NCBI GenBank assembly: GCA_963720945.1
Contig: CAVRHH010000008.1
Coordinates: forward strand, 261,650 to 325,649
From: Bog-532 sp963720945
GTDB taxonomy: Bacteria; Actinomycetota; Actinomycetes; Streptosporangiales; Streptosporangiaceae
DNA: 64,000 nt
Direction of reading: 5' to 3'
Made by a program: the position numbers and the translations under genes. Position 1 is the stretch's first letter; every line of letters starts with the position of its first letter. This document shows, one piece after another, positions 33,655 to 41,228 of this stretch. The notes under the pieces were generated by a model. It was not told the origin of the DNA. It made no database searches and worked only from the letters and a program-made list of their open reading frames with translations.

Positions 33655-34853
33655 GCGCCGCGCCGATGCCGGGACTGGGCGGGGCACGGCTCTGGGCCGC
33701 CGCCCGGTTCCCGTACCTGGCCAGCGGAGTCTTTGGCACGCAGGTGGTCGCGACGCCGGGAAGCGGCACCGTGGCGGTGGACGAGGAATGGCGGCTGCAC
33801 GCCGACCCGGACGTCGTGGCCGGCTGGTCACCCGCCGAGCTGGGCAGCGTGCTCATCCACCACGTCTGCCATCTGCTGCGTGCGCACGCAGAACGGGCCC
33901 GCGCCCTGGGTATCCGGCCCGAGGACGGGCCCGCGTGGACGCGTGCCGCCGACGCGGAGATCAATGACGACCTGGTGCCCGCCGGCCTCGAACTGCCCGG
34001 CGATCCGGTGCTGCCCCACCACCTCGGTGCCGCGGCGGGCGGCCTGGCCGAACAGTATTTCCGGGCCGCCGCGGACGGCAGCCCGGAACGGGGCAACGAC
34101 TGCGGCAGCGGAGCCGATGGCCACCCGCGGCCAGGAGACGGGCCGCCCGGCGCGCCCGGTGGCGGGCCCCAGGAGCCCGGGCTGCCCGGCTGGCAGGCGG
34201 ACCTGCTGCGGCGCCTGGTGGCCAGCGAATGCCTCCGGTACGGGCAGGAAGCCGGGACCGTTCCCGCCGGGCTGCTGCGCTGGGCCAGGGAAACCCTCAC
34301 CCCGGCGGTTGACTGGCGCCGGCTGCTCGCCGCCGAACTGCGCCGCGCGGTCGCAGACCGGGCCGGCGCGGCCGATTATTCCTACCGGCGGCCGTCCCGG
34401 CGCGCGGCGGTGACCGGCGACGTCGTGCTGCCGGCGCTGCGCCGCCCGGTCCCCGAGGTCGCCGTGGTCTGCGACACCTCAGGCAGCATGACGGACGAGT
34501 TGCTGGCCATGGTGCTAGCCGAGGTGGAGGGCCTGCTTCGCTCGCTCGGCGCAAGCCGGCAGCTGCGCGTGCTGGCCTGCGACGCCGCCGCCGGGCCGGC
34601 CCAGCGGGTGTCATCGGCCCGGCAGGTCGAGCTGGTCGGCGGCGGCGGCACCAACATGGGGGCCGGCATCGCGGCGGCGGCCCTGCTGCGCCCGCGGCCG
34701 GCTATTACCGTCGTGCTCACCGACGGTTACACACCCTGGCCCGGCCGGCCGCCCAAGGGGATGCTCGTCGTGGTCGCCCTGCTCGGCGACGCGTCCCGGG
34801 ATGCTCCAGCGTGGGCCCGTACGGTCCGGGTGCCCGCCTCCCCGGCGCGATGA
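33651..34853 (+). CDS. DUF2201/VWA-like protein, MoxR partner
   Basis: This 400-residue protein has an N-terminal putative metallopeptidase domain (DUF2201_N: LGSVLIHHVCHLLRAHAERAR, TRAADAEINDDLVPAGL) and a C-terminal VWA domain with the MIDAS DTSGSM (Asp275), the GGGGTNMGAGI loop and VVLTDGYTPWP. In this family the first motif is usually HExxH. Here it reads HHVCH (70-74), so the catalytic Glu is replaced by His and protease activity is doubtful. The linker is Gly/Pro-rich. GTG overlaps the MoxR stop and its own stop overlaps the YoaK gene. Confidence 0.9.
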   Translation: MSAAPMPGLGGARLWAAARFPYLASGVFGTQVVATPGSGTVAVDEEWRLHADPDVVAGWSPAELGSVLIHHVCHLLRAHAERARALGIRPEDGPAWTRAADAEINDDLVPAGLELPGDPVLPHHLGAAAGGLAEQYFRAAADGSPERGNDCGSGADGHPRPGDGPPGAPGGGPQEPGLPGWQADLLRRLVASECLRYGQEAGTVPAGLLRWARETLTPAVDWRRLLAAELRRAVADRAGAADYSYRRPSRRAAVTGDVVLPALRRPVPEVAVVCDTSGSMTDELLAMVLAEVEGLLRSLGASRQLRVLACDAAAGPAQRVSSARQVELVGGGGTNMGAGIAAAALLRPRPAITVVLTDGYTPWPGRPPKGMLVVVALLGDASRDAPAWARTVRVPASPAR

Positions 34854-35665
34854 AGAAAACGCCGGAAGGTGCCAGCCGCGGCGCGGACCCGGTGCCACGC
34901 GCGCTCACCACGATCTCGGTGCTGCTGACGATCGGCACCGCCGCCACGGACGTCGCCTGCTTCACGCGGCTGGGCAGCGTGTTCGCCAGCGTGATGACGT
35001 CCAACCTCGTCTTCCTCGGCCTTTCGGCCGGCCGTCATTCCGGCGGCCTGGCCGGACGGGCCGGCGTCAGCGTGGCCGCCTACGTGCTCGGCGTGGCGGC
35101 CGCGTCGCGGCTGTCCCGCACCGGCCAGCGGCCTGCCCCGGATGACGCGGGTCGCTCTGCCCGCCCGCCCGGCTCCGGCGGGCAGCCGTGGTCGGCGTGG
35201 ATCGCCGCCACCCTGGTCATGGAGAGCGTGCTGCTGGCCGTGTTCACCGCCGGGTGGGAGATCACCGGCGCGAAGCCGGAGGGCGGCGCGCAGCTGCTCC
35301 TTCTCGCGGCCGCGGCCGCGGCCATGGGGATACAGAGCGGGGTGGTCGCCGTCCTGGGGATCGCCGGGGTGTCGACCACCTATCTGACCGGGACGCTCAC
35401 GACGCTGATCGATGCACTGGCCAGCCCGCAGCCGCGGCCGGGGGCTAACGCGCGCCGCGCCGCCGCCTTGTGCGCGCTGGTCGGCGGGGCGGCTCTCGGC
35501 GGTCTGCTCCTCGCGACCATCCAGGCCGCGGTGCCGGCCATCCCTCTGATGACGCTGGCAGGCGCGATGATCGCCGGCACCCGCTGGCTCCGCCCCGCCC
35601 GGGCGGGCGGCCAGCCGGAGAACCGCCGGGCCCCGGTGACGGAGAATGGACCCGCTCGCTCATGA
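34850..35665 (+). CDS. YoaK/DUF1275 family membrane protein
   Basis: This 271-residue protein has about six membrane helices (TTISVLLTIGTAATDVACFTRLGSVFASVMTSNLVFLGLSAG matches the DUF1275 signature; also IQSGVVAVLGIAGVSTTYLTGTLTTLIDALA). YoaK proteins are transporter-like with unknown substrate. ATG 34850 overlaps the VWA stop (ATGA), so the gene is translationally coupled to the MoxR/VWA set. The stop codon lies in the first unit of a minisatellite. Confidence 0.9.
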   Translation: MKKTPEGASRGADPVPRALTTISVLLTIGTAATDVACFTRLGSVFASVMTSNLVFLGLSAGRHSGGLAGRAGVSVAAYVLGVAAASRLSRTGQRPAPDDAGRSARPPGSGGQPWSAWIAATLVMESVLLAVFTAGWEITGAKPEGGAQLLLLAAAAAAMGIQSGVVAVLGIAGVSTTYLTGTLTTLIDALASPQPRPGANARRAAALCALVGGAALGGLLLATIQAAVPAIPLMTLAGAMIAGTRWLRPARAGGQPENRRAPVTENGPARS

Positions 35666-35738
35666 CCCGCTCCCCCATGACCCGCTCCCCATGACCCGCT
35701 TCCCCATGACCCGCTCCCCATGACCCGCTCCCCATGAA
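35661..35738. repeat. 14-15 nt minisatellite between the yoaK-like gene and topoisomerase IB
   Basis: Five copies of CATGACCCGCTCCC, some with one extra C or T, start at 35661, 35676, 35690, 35705 and 35719, with a partial sixth at 35733. The first copy contains the stop of the upstream gene. The last lies 13-18 nt before the next start, so copy number sets the spacing between the genes. Confidence 0.9.
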
Positions 35739-35750
35739 AGGTGGCGTCCG

Positions 35751-36785
35751 ATGAGCACCGACGCAATGTGGCCGCCGGCCGCGGTGCCGGGGCTGAGGCG
35801 CAGCGATCCGCGCAGCCCGGGGATCACCCGTGAGCGGGTCGGCACCGGCTTCCAGTACCGCGATCCGTCGGGTGCGGTTATCACGGACCCCGGCACGATA
35901 CGGCGCATCGGTGCGATGGTGCTCCCGCCGGCGTGGCAGGACGTCTGGATCTCCCCGGACCCGCTGGGGCACATCCAGGCCACCGGCACCGACAGCCGGG
36001 GCCGCGCCCAGTACCGTTATCACCAGATCTGGCGGGAACAGCGCGATGCCCAGAAGTTCATGCACATGCTGCGGTTCGCCGCCGCGCTGCCCGCGCTGCG
36101 CGCGGCCACGGTGCGCGATCTCAAACGCCGGCAGCTCGACCGGGACCGGGTCGCAGCCAGTGCGGTCCGGCTGATCGATCTGGGCCTGTTCCGCATCGGC
36201 GGCGAACGGTACGCCGAACTGGATCATCACTACGGTGCCGCGACGCTGGAAAAGCGGCACGTGAAGGTGATGCGGGACAACATCACGTTCACCTACATCG
36301 CCAAGGAGGGCAAGCACCGGGAGATCACCGTCACCGACGAGGCGATCAGGCCGACCGTACGGGCACTGGCCGGTAGCGGCAATGGGCTCGACGCGCTGTT
36401 CTCCTGGCAGGACGGCGACGCCTGGCACGCACTGCACTCGCACGACGTGAGCAGCTACATCGCCGCACACGCCGGGGCGCACTTCACGGCCAAGGAATTC
36501 CGGACGTGGAACGCCACCGTGCTGATGGCACTGCTGCTCGCCAACGCCGCACCGGCGCCCAACCCGCGGAACCGCAAGAACATCATCACGGCCAGCGTCC
36601 GCGGCGTGGCCGGCTGGCTGGGCGACACCCCGGCCGTGGCGCGGGCCTCCTACATCGACCCCAGACTGATCAGCCACTACGAGTCCGCAGGCGAGCTCCG
36701 CACCGTCCCCGCAGTCCCCGTGGCCCTGCCCGCTGCCGCGGAAGCCGAGACCGCGGTGGCCACGCTGCTCCAGGCCGCAGACTGA
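35751..36785 (+). CDS. DNA topoisomerase IB (poxvirus/eukaryote type)
   Basis: This 344-residue enzyme relaxes supercoils through a 3'-phosphotyrosyl intermediate. The N-terminal domain contains ITDPGTIRRIGAMVLPPAWQDVWISPDPLGHIQATGTDSRGRAQYRYH. The catalytic domain has LFRIGGERYA (Arg), the KEGKHRE lysine region, FTAKEFRTWNAT (Arg/His region) and the nucleophilic Tyr in ARASYIDPRLI. Length is normal for bacterial type IB enzymes. An AAAGG ribosome site follows the minisatellite. Confidence 0.95.
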   Translation: MSTDAMWPPAAVPGLRRSDPRSPGITRERVGTGFQYRDPSGAVITDPGTIRRIGAMVLPPAWQDVWISPDPLGHIQATGTDSRGRAQYRYHQIWREQRDAQKFMHMLRFAAALPALRAATVRDLKRRQLDRDRVAASAVRLIDLGLFRIGGERYAELDHHYGAATLEKRHVKVMRDNITFTYIAKEGKHREITVTDEAIRPTVRALAGSGNGLDALFSWQDGDAWHALHSHDVSSYIAAHAGAHFTAKEFRTWNATVLMALLLANAAPAPNPRNRKNIITASVRGVAGWLGDTPAVARASYIDPRLISHYESAGELRTVPAVPVALPAAAEAETAVATLLQAAD

Positions 36786-36925
36786 CCCGCCCGTTTAGGA
36801 ATCACGGCCGCCGGGAAATAAGCGCATGCAGAAGCTTTGTGCGGCAACGACAGGATCCTTCGTAGCGCAAAGAGGCAAGCAGTTTCATTACCGGGGCATG
36901 ATCTGCAAGCGAGAAGGGCAGTGGC

Positions 36926-37063
36926 ATGGCATTCTCTTCACCTATTTCCGGCCCATTGCGCGCGCTTGGTTCGTGGCTCGCGGCGACGAAGCTGCTGGGC
37001 CGCAAATTCCGCAATAACGGCCGGCACGCCATGCGCGGCAAGGTTGTGCGCACGACACCGTGA
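36926..37063 (+). CDS. Small basic protein (45 aa), putative
   Basis: This ORF starts with ATG 7 nt after GAAGGG and encodes a 45-residue basic peptide reading MAFSSPISGPLRALGSWLAATK, then LLGRKFRNNGRHAMRGK and VVRTTP. One amphipathic helix (LRALGSWLAATKLLGRKF) is likely. I do not recognise it. It lies in a 325-bp stretch between topoisomerase IB and the ECF sigma gene that is otherwise empty. The ribosome site is the main support. Confidence 0.35.
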   Translation: MAFSSPISGPLRALGSWLAATKLLGRKFRNNGRHAMRGKVVRTTP

Positions 37064-37110
37064 CCGAGGACCGGAGGGTGAGAGGCCGGTAGGTCCAGCC
37101 GGGCTGGCGG

Positions 37111-38430
37111 TCAGTTTTCCGTCGTCATGAGCGACCGGCGCCTGCGTTCCAGAAAATCGCGCTCGGCCGCGTTCCCGGCGGCCGCGATCGCCGCACGGTA
37201 CGCCTGGTCCGCTTCGCCCGGCCGATTCAGCCGCCGCAGCAGGTCGGCGCGGATCGCATGGAACAGGTGATAACTGCCCAGATCGAGCTCGTCGATCAGC
37301 CGGAGCGCTACCCCGGGGCCGTCCACTTCCGCGACCGCGACCGCGCGGTGCAGCGCGACCACCGGGCTTGGGACATGAGCCATCAGCTGGTCATACAGGC
37401 GCAGGATCTGCGGCCAGCTGGTGGCCGCGGCGGTTGGCGCGTCGCTGTGCACGGCGTTGATCGCCGCCTGGATCTGATACGGGCCGGGCTGATTGCGCCG
37501 CAGGCAGGCGCGCACGAGCGTCTGCCCTTCAGCGATGCGATCGCGATCCCACCGCCCGCGGTCCTGTTCGGCCAGCGGCACCAGGGCACCGTCGGCGGTC
37601 CGGGCGCCGCCGCGGGAATCGATCAGCAGCATGAGCGCAAGCAGGCCGGTGACCTCGGGCTCATCGGGCATGAGACCGGCCAGGAGGCGGCCGAGACGGA
37701 TCGCCTCCTGGCAGAGCTCCGGCCGGGTCAGTTCGTTACCCGAGCTGGCCGTGTAGCCCTCGTTGAAGATGAGGTAGACCACGGCCAGCACGGCCTTGAG
37801 CCGTTCCGGGAGGTCGCCCTCGCGCGGAATGCGGTACGGAATTCCCGCGTCCCGGATCTTGCCCTTGGCCCGGACCAGCCGCTGCGCCATCGTCGGTTCG
37901 GGCACCAGGAAGGCCCGGGCGATTTCAGCGGTGGTGAGGCCGCCGAGCAGCCGGAGCGTCAGCGCGACCTGGGCGGCCATGGCCAGCGCCGGGTGACAGC
38001 AGGTGAAGATGAGGCGCAGCCGGTCGTCGCGCACGGGTCTCTCCTCGGCTGGCTCCTCCGCCGCTTCCTCCACCGCGTGCAGGAGAGCGGCCTGCGCGTG
38101 CCGGTCTTCGCGGGACGCGTCTTTGCGAAGACGGTCGATCGCCCGGTTCCTAGCCGTGGTGATGATCCATCCCGCTGGGCTGGGAGGTATGCCCGCTCCA
38201 GGCCAGCGCTGGACCGCGGTCGTGAATGCCTCCTGGACCGCGTCTTCGGCGACGTCGATATCGCCAAAGACGCGGGCCAGGACGGCGACCGCGCGACCGT
38301 ACTCCTCGCGGAACACCCGCTCGACGTCGCCGGGCGTCGCGGCTCCGGCGCCCGGCGTGGCGGCTCCGGCGCCGGGCGTCGCGGCTCCGGCGCCGGGCGT
38401 CGCGGCTCCGGTGTCTGCACGATGGGGCAT
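37111..38430 (-). CDS. ECF42-type sigma factor with C-terminal TPR-like extension
   Basis: This 439-residue sigma factor has region 2 (FREEYGRAVAVLARVFGDIDVAEDAVQEAFTTAVQRWPGAGIPPSPAGWIITTARNRAIDRLRKDASR), region 4 (LTLRLLGGLTTAEIARAFLVPEPTMAQRLVRAKGKIR) and a long C-terminal DUF6596/TPR-like half (NEGYTASSGNELTRPELCQEAIRLGRLLAGLMPDEPEV). The group has no anti-sigma factor and is paired with a DGPF protein, encoded 8 nt upstream. The N-terminus carries four GAATPGA units from a 21-nt tandem repeat. Confidence 0.93.
   Translation of the reverse strand: MPHRADTGAATPGAGAATPGAGAATPGAGAATPGDVERVFREEYGRAVAVLARVFGDIDVAEDAVQEAFTTAVQRWPGAGIPPSPAGWIITTARNRAIDRLRKDASREDRHAQAALLHAVEEAAEEPAEERPVRDDRLRLIFTCCHPALAMAAQVALTLRLLGGLTTAEIARAFLVPEPTMAQRLVRAKGKIRDAGIPYRIPREGDLPERLKAVLAVVYLIFNEGYTASSGNELTRPELCQEAIRLGRLLAGLMPDEPEVTGLLALMLLIDSRGGARTADGALVPLAEQDRGRWDRDRIAEGQTLVRACLRRNQPGPYQIQAAINAVHSDAPTAAATSWPQILRLYDQLMAHVPSPVVALHRAVAVAEVDGPGVALRLIDELDLGSYHLFHAIRADLLRRLNRPGEADQAYRAAIAAAGNAAERDFLERRRRSLMTTEN
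38330..38413 (-). repeat. 21-nt tandem repeat at the ECF sigma N-terminus
   Basis: Four in-frame copies (38330-38350, 38351-38371, 38372-38392, 38393-38413) encode GAATPGA repeats just after the start codon. Length changes would keep the frame. Confidence 0.88.
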
Positions 38431-38438
38431 GGGCGCGT

Positions 38439-38792
38439 TCAGTCCCCGGAATCGGTCTGGAAAGGCCGTACCTCCATCGGGAGGCCCGTCGTCTCGGCGT
38501 ACCGCCGCCCCCAGATCAGGGCCGCATCCAGGTCCGGCGCCTTAATGATCATGAAGCCGCCCAGATATTCCTTACCCTCGGTGAACGGTCCGTCGATTAC
38601 GAGGACCTCCCCGCCCTCCGGCCGCAGCACGGTAGCCGTGTCCGGAGAGCACAGCCCATCGCCGAACACCCATGCGCCGGCGTCCACCAGCTCCTGCCGG
38701 ATGACTCCGAGCTTCTGCATGATCGGCTGCAGAATCTCAGGCGGCGGCGGGTCTCCCTGTGGCTGGTACATGCTGAGCAGGTACTGCTTCAT
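38439..38792 (-). CDS. DGPF/YCII-related domain protein
   Basis: This 117-residue protein is of the DGPF (YCII-related) family: MKQYLLSMYQPQGDPPPPEILQPIMQKLGVIRQELVDAGAWVFGDGL and VIDGPFTEGKEYLGGFMIIKAPDLDAALIWGRRYAE. These proteins are encoded beside ECF42 sigma factors and may relay the signal. ATG 38792 has AAGGAG 6 nt upstream. The sigma gene starts 8 nt after its stop. Confidence 0.93.
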   Translation of the reverse strand: MKQYLLSMYQPQGDPPPPEILQPIMQKLGVIRQELVDAGAWVFGDGLCSPDTATVLRPEGGEVLVIDGPFTEGKEYLGGFMIIKAPDLDAALIWGRRYAETTGLPMEVRPFQTDSGD

Positions 38793-38843
38793 GGTGTGCT
38801 CCTTGTTCCGCTTGCTGGCTTGTTCCGCAGGCCGGCTCCTCAC

Positions 38844-39205
38844 CGGCCTCTCATTCCCTATACGAACGGGGAACCGCCCAATCGACAGCCCAGCGTGTGC
38901 TGTGCTCGCCTGTGGGTCGGCCGGCAGAGCTTCCGGTCCGCGGTGATGACCCGCAGGGTAGGCCCTGGCCCATAGTCAGGCGAATACCTGCCCAATGGCT
39001 AGGCAGAAACCGAACGGGTATGTCAAGTACCTATATGTTCCTGTGGATAACACGCCTCGATTTACCGGGATAGGGCGAAGTTGTGCCGCGATATCCACAG
39101 GCCCCCATTTTTGCGTCAACAATGTCAGCCCCTCTCGTTAGCATGGTTTCAGTGATCGCGAAAGTGGTCGTCCCGGTCTCCCGCTGAATGGAGGTGACCC
39201 CGCTT
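38844..39205. other. Gene-free, AT-richer region before the DUF222 gene
   Basis: No gene is seen. It holds the inverted DnaA-box-like pair listed separately and short AT-rich runs (for example ACCTATATGTTC and CATTTTTGC). It probably carries the DUF222 promoter. Confidence 0.5.
39040..39101. repeat. Inverted repeat containing DnaA-box-like sequences
   Basis: CCTGTGGATA (39040-39049) and TATCCACAGG (39092-39101) form a perfect 10-bp inverted repeat 42 nt apart. The left side extends to TGTGGATAA, the exact complement of the DnaA consensus TTATCCACA. The right reads ATATCCACA, one mismatch. Confidence 0.65.
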
Positions 39206-40816
39206 ATGTGCACCGCCACCGAGCCGGCCGCGCCGTCCAGTACGGGGCAGGCGCTGGCGATGGTGCGGGCCGGGCTGGGGTATCTGGCCGGCTGTGACGC
39301 GGGCAGCCTGGGCACGGCCGCGCAGGCCGAGGCGCTGATCGGGCTGGAGCACGCCGAAGCGCAGCACACCGCCGCCCGCGCCCGGATCCTGTCGGTGTTT
39401 ACCGCCCGGCAGGGGTATGAGGCGGACGGGTATTACGGGCCCGGGTCCTGGCTCCGCGCCCGCACGAAGGTCACCAAGGGCGCCGCCGCCGCGGCGGCCG
39501 GGTGGGCGCGGCGGCTGGCCGGTCATCCGGTGATCGCCGCCGCGCTGGCCGCCGGGCAGCTTCCCGTCTCGCTGGCCCGGCTGATCTGCGACTGGACCGA
39601 CCGGCTCCCCGAAGATCTCCGCGAGGACGCGGACGGGATCTTGCTGGCGGCGGTGCTGGGGGGCGCGGATCAGCATGATCTGGCGCGGCTGGCCCGGGAG
39701 ATGCTCGACCGCGCCCAGGCCCGCCCGGACCGGGACACCGGCCGGTTCGAGGAACGCGCGCTGTGGCTGGGCACCACGTTCGGCGGCGCCGGCCGGCTGC
39801 ACGCGGACCTGACCCCCGCCTGCGCGGCCGCCCTGACCGTGGTGCTGGAGGCGCTCGGGCAGAAGGCGGGGCCGGAAGATACCCGCACCGCCGCGCAGCG
39901 CCGCCACGACGCGATCGAAGAGGCCTGCACGCGGCTGATCAGCGGGCAGATGATCCCCGGCCGGGACGGCCAGCCCCCGCACCTGAGCGTGCACATCGAC
40001 CTGACCGACCTGACCGGCCTGCGCGGCGGCTCCGTCCTCGAACGTTCCTGGACCCCCGCGCGGGCGGCGGCCGGGCCCGGATCGGCGTACCTGACCGGCC
40101 CCGCCGCCGAAGCCGCCGCCTGTGATGCGGTGCTGACCACGATCGTGACCGGCCAGATCGACTGGCAGGTCCTGGACCAGCTCACCACCGTCTGGCTCAC
40201 CACCCACGGCCACCGCCACGCCGGCCACCCGCAGGAAGACCACCCGGGCGGCCGGCCGGAGGACCACACGGACGGGCCGCCGGAAGACGACGCGGACGGG
40301 CCGCGGGAAAGCCGCGCGGACGGCCGGCCGGAAGGCCACCCGGGCAGGCCGCAAGAAGACCACGCGGACGGGCAGCGGGAAGACCACCCGGACGGGCCGC
40401 GGGAAAGCCGCGACGCGAACCAGCCCGCCGCCCGCACCGCCGGCCACCCCCGGGCCCCGGCACCGGCCCGTTCCCCGGCTACGTCCCGTTCCCCGGCACC
40501 GGCCCGTTCCCCGGCTACGTCCCGTTCCCCGGCACCGGCCACGGCCGGGGCCCCGGCCGTGGCCCCCGTCGCGAATGACCATGACTGCGGGATAGCCGGT
40601 TGCCTGGCGCCACCCGGCAGCGCCTGCAAGCCACCCTGCTGCGCTGGAGCCTGGATCTGCTGTCGGGGCCCGGCGGGCTCGCGGGCCACCTGCGCGGCAC
40701 CGTCCTCGGCGCCCCGTTCAACACCCCCAGCCAGCTGCTGGACCTCGGCCGGGCCACCCGTACCATCCCCGCGCACCTGCGCACCGCCGTGCTGTGCTGA
40801 CGGCGCGGGTCGCTGA
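39206..40816 (+). pseudogene. DUF222 (13E12-type) gene, frameshifted and lacking its HNH domain
   Basis: ATG 39206 has GGAGGTGA 7 nt upstream. Residues 1-330 match DUF222 (GYEADGYYGPGSWLRARTKVTKGAAAAAAGWARRLAGHPVIAAALAAGQLPVSLARLI). A repetitive linker follows (octapeptides like RPEDHTDG, then RSPATSRSPAPA). After about 40600 the family sequence continues in the next frame: RQRLQATLLRWSLDLLSGPGGLAGHLRGTVLGAPFNTPSQLLDLG and TIPAHLRTAVLC, ending at TGA 40798-40800 where the HNH endonuclease should begin. The gene is thus shifted once and 3'-truncated, or affected by sequence error plus truncation. Confidence 0.75.
40200..40420 (+). repeat. 24-nt coding repeats in the DUF222 linker
   Basis: About seven degenerate 24-nt units encode octapeptides such as RPEDHTDG, PPEDDADG, PRESRADG, PQEDHADG and QREDHPDG. 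A second repeat (RSPATSRSPAPA, two copies) follows near 40470-40545. Confidence 0.8.
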
Positions 40817-41222
40817 GCTGGAGCGCCGCCTGTCGCGGGACTCCTCGACATCTCACTCAGGCTGAATAGCTACCGAAAGATGACGATTCGCATCCGATCG
40901 GTGAGCGGGCGTGCTACTCACCATAGAGAACGCCCCGAAAAGCCTGCGACGTCACTACCACCAGGATCGACAGACCCTACTGCGACCAGGATCGACAAAA
41001 GCCAGGCTTCCCCCGTTGGCCACCGGCGGCGGCTAAGATGACCGTAATGCGCCAAACGCCTTGTGTGGGGATCGTTGCTCGCGTTTAACTTCTGTCTATC
41101 CAGGAACCTCTCAGGCGAGTTTCAGAATTTTCCCGGATAAGTTCTCGTCATCGAGCCTTCATGTTGCGGGGGTAGACCTACGGCTCGGTGGGAGCAGTCA
41201 ATATGAGCGCTCGGCAGGAGGT
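40817..41222 (+). other. Gene-free region before the phosphodiester glycosidase operon
   Basis: No gene is supported. A 12-nt direct repeat, CCAGGATCGACA, occurs twice near 40968 and 40989. The segment around 41080-41170 is AT-richer and is the likely promoter region of the operon; no clear -35/-10 pair stands out. Confidence 0.45.
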
Positions 41223-41228
41223 ATGCGC

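Noticed and set aside
35661..35738. Minisatellite as a possible CRISPR or attachment site
   Set aside because: Units abut directly with no unique spacers, and no integrase is nearby.
39040..39101. Replication origin based on DnaA-box-like repeats
   Set aside because: Only two boxes are present, and no dnaA, dnaN, rep or par gene lies near; an origin needs a cluster.
40200..40420. Repeats resembling a short CRISPR array
   Set aside because: Units are 24 nt, adjacent without spacers, and encode octapeptides in frame.
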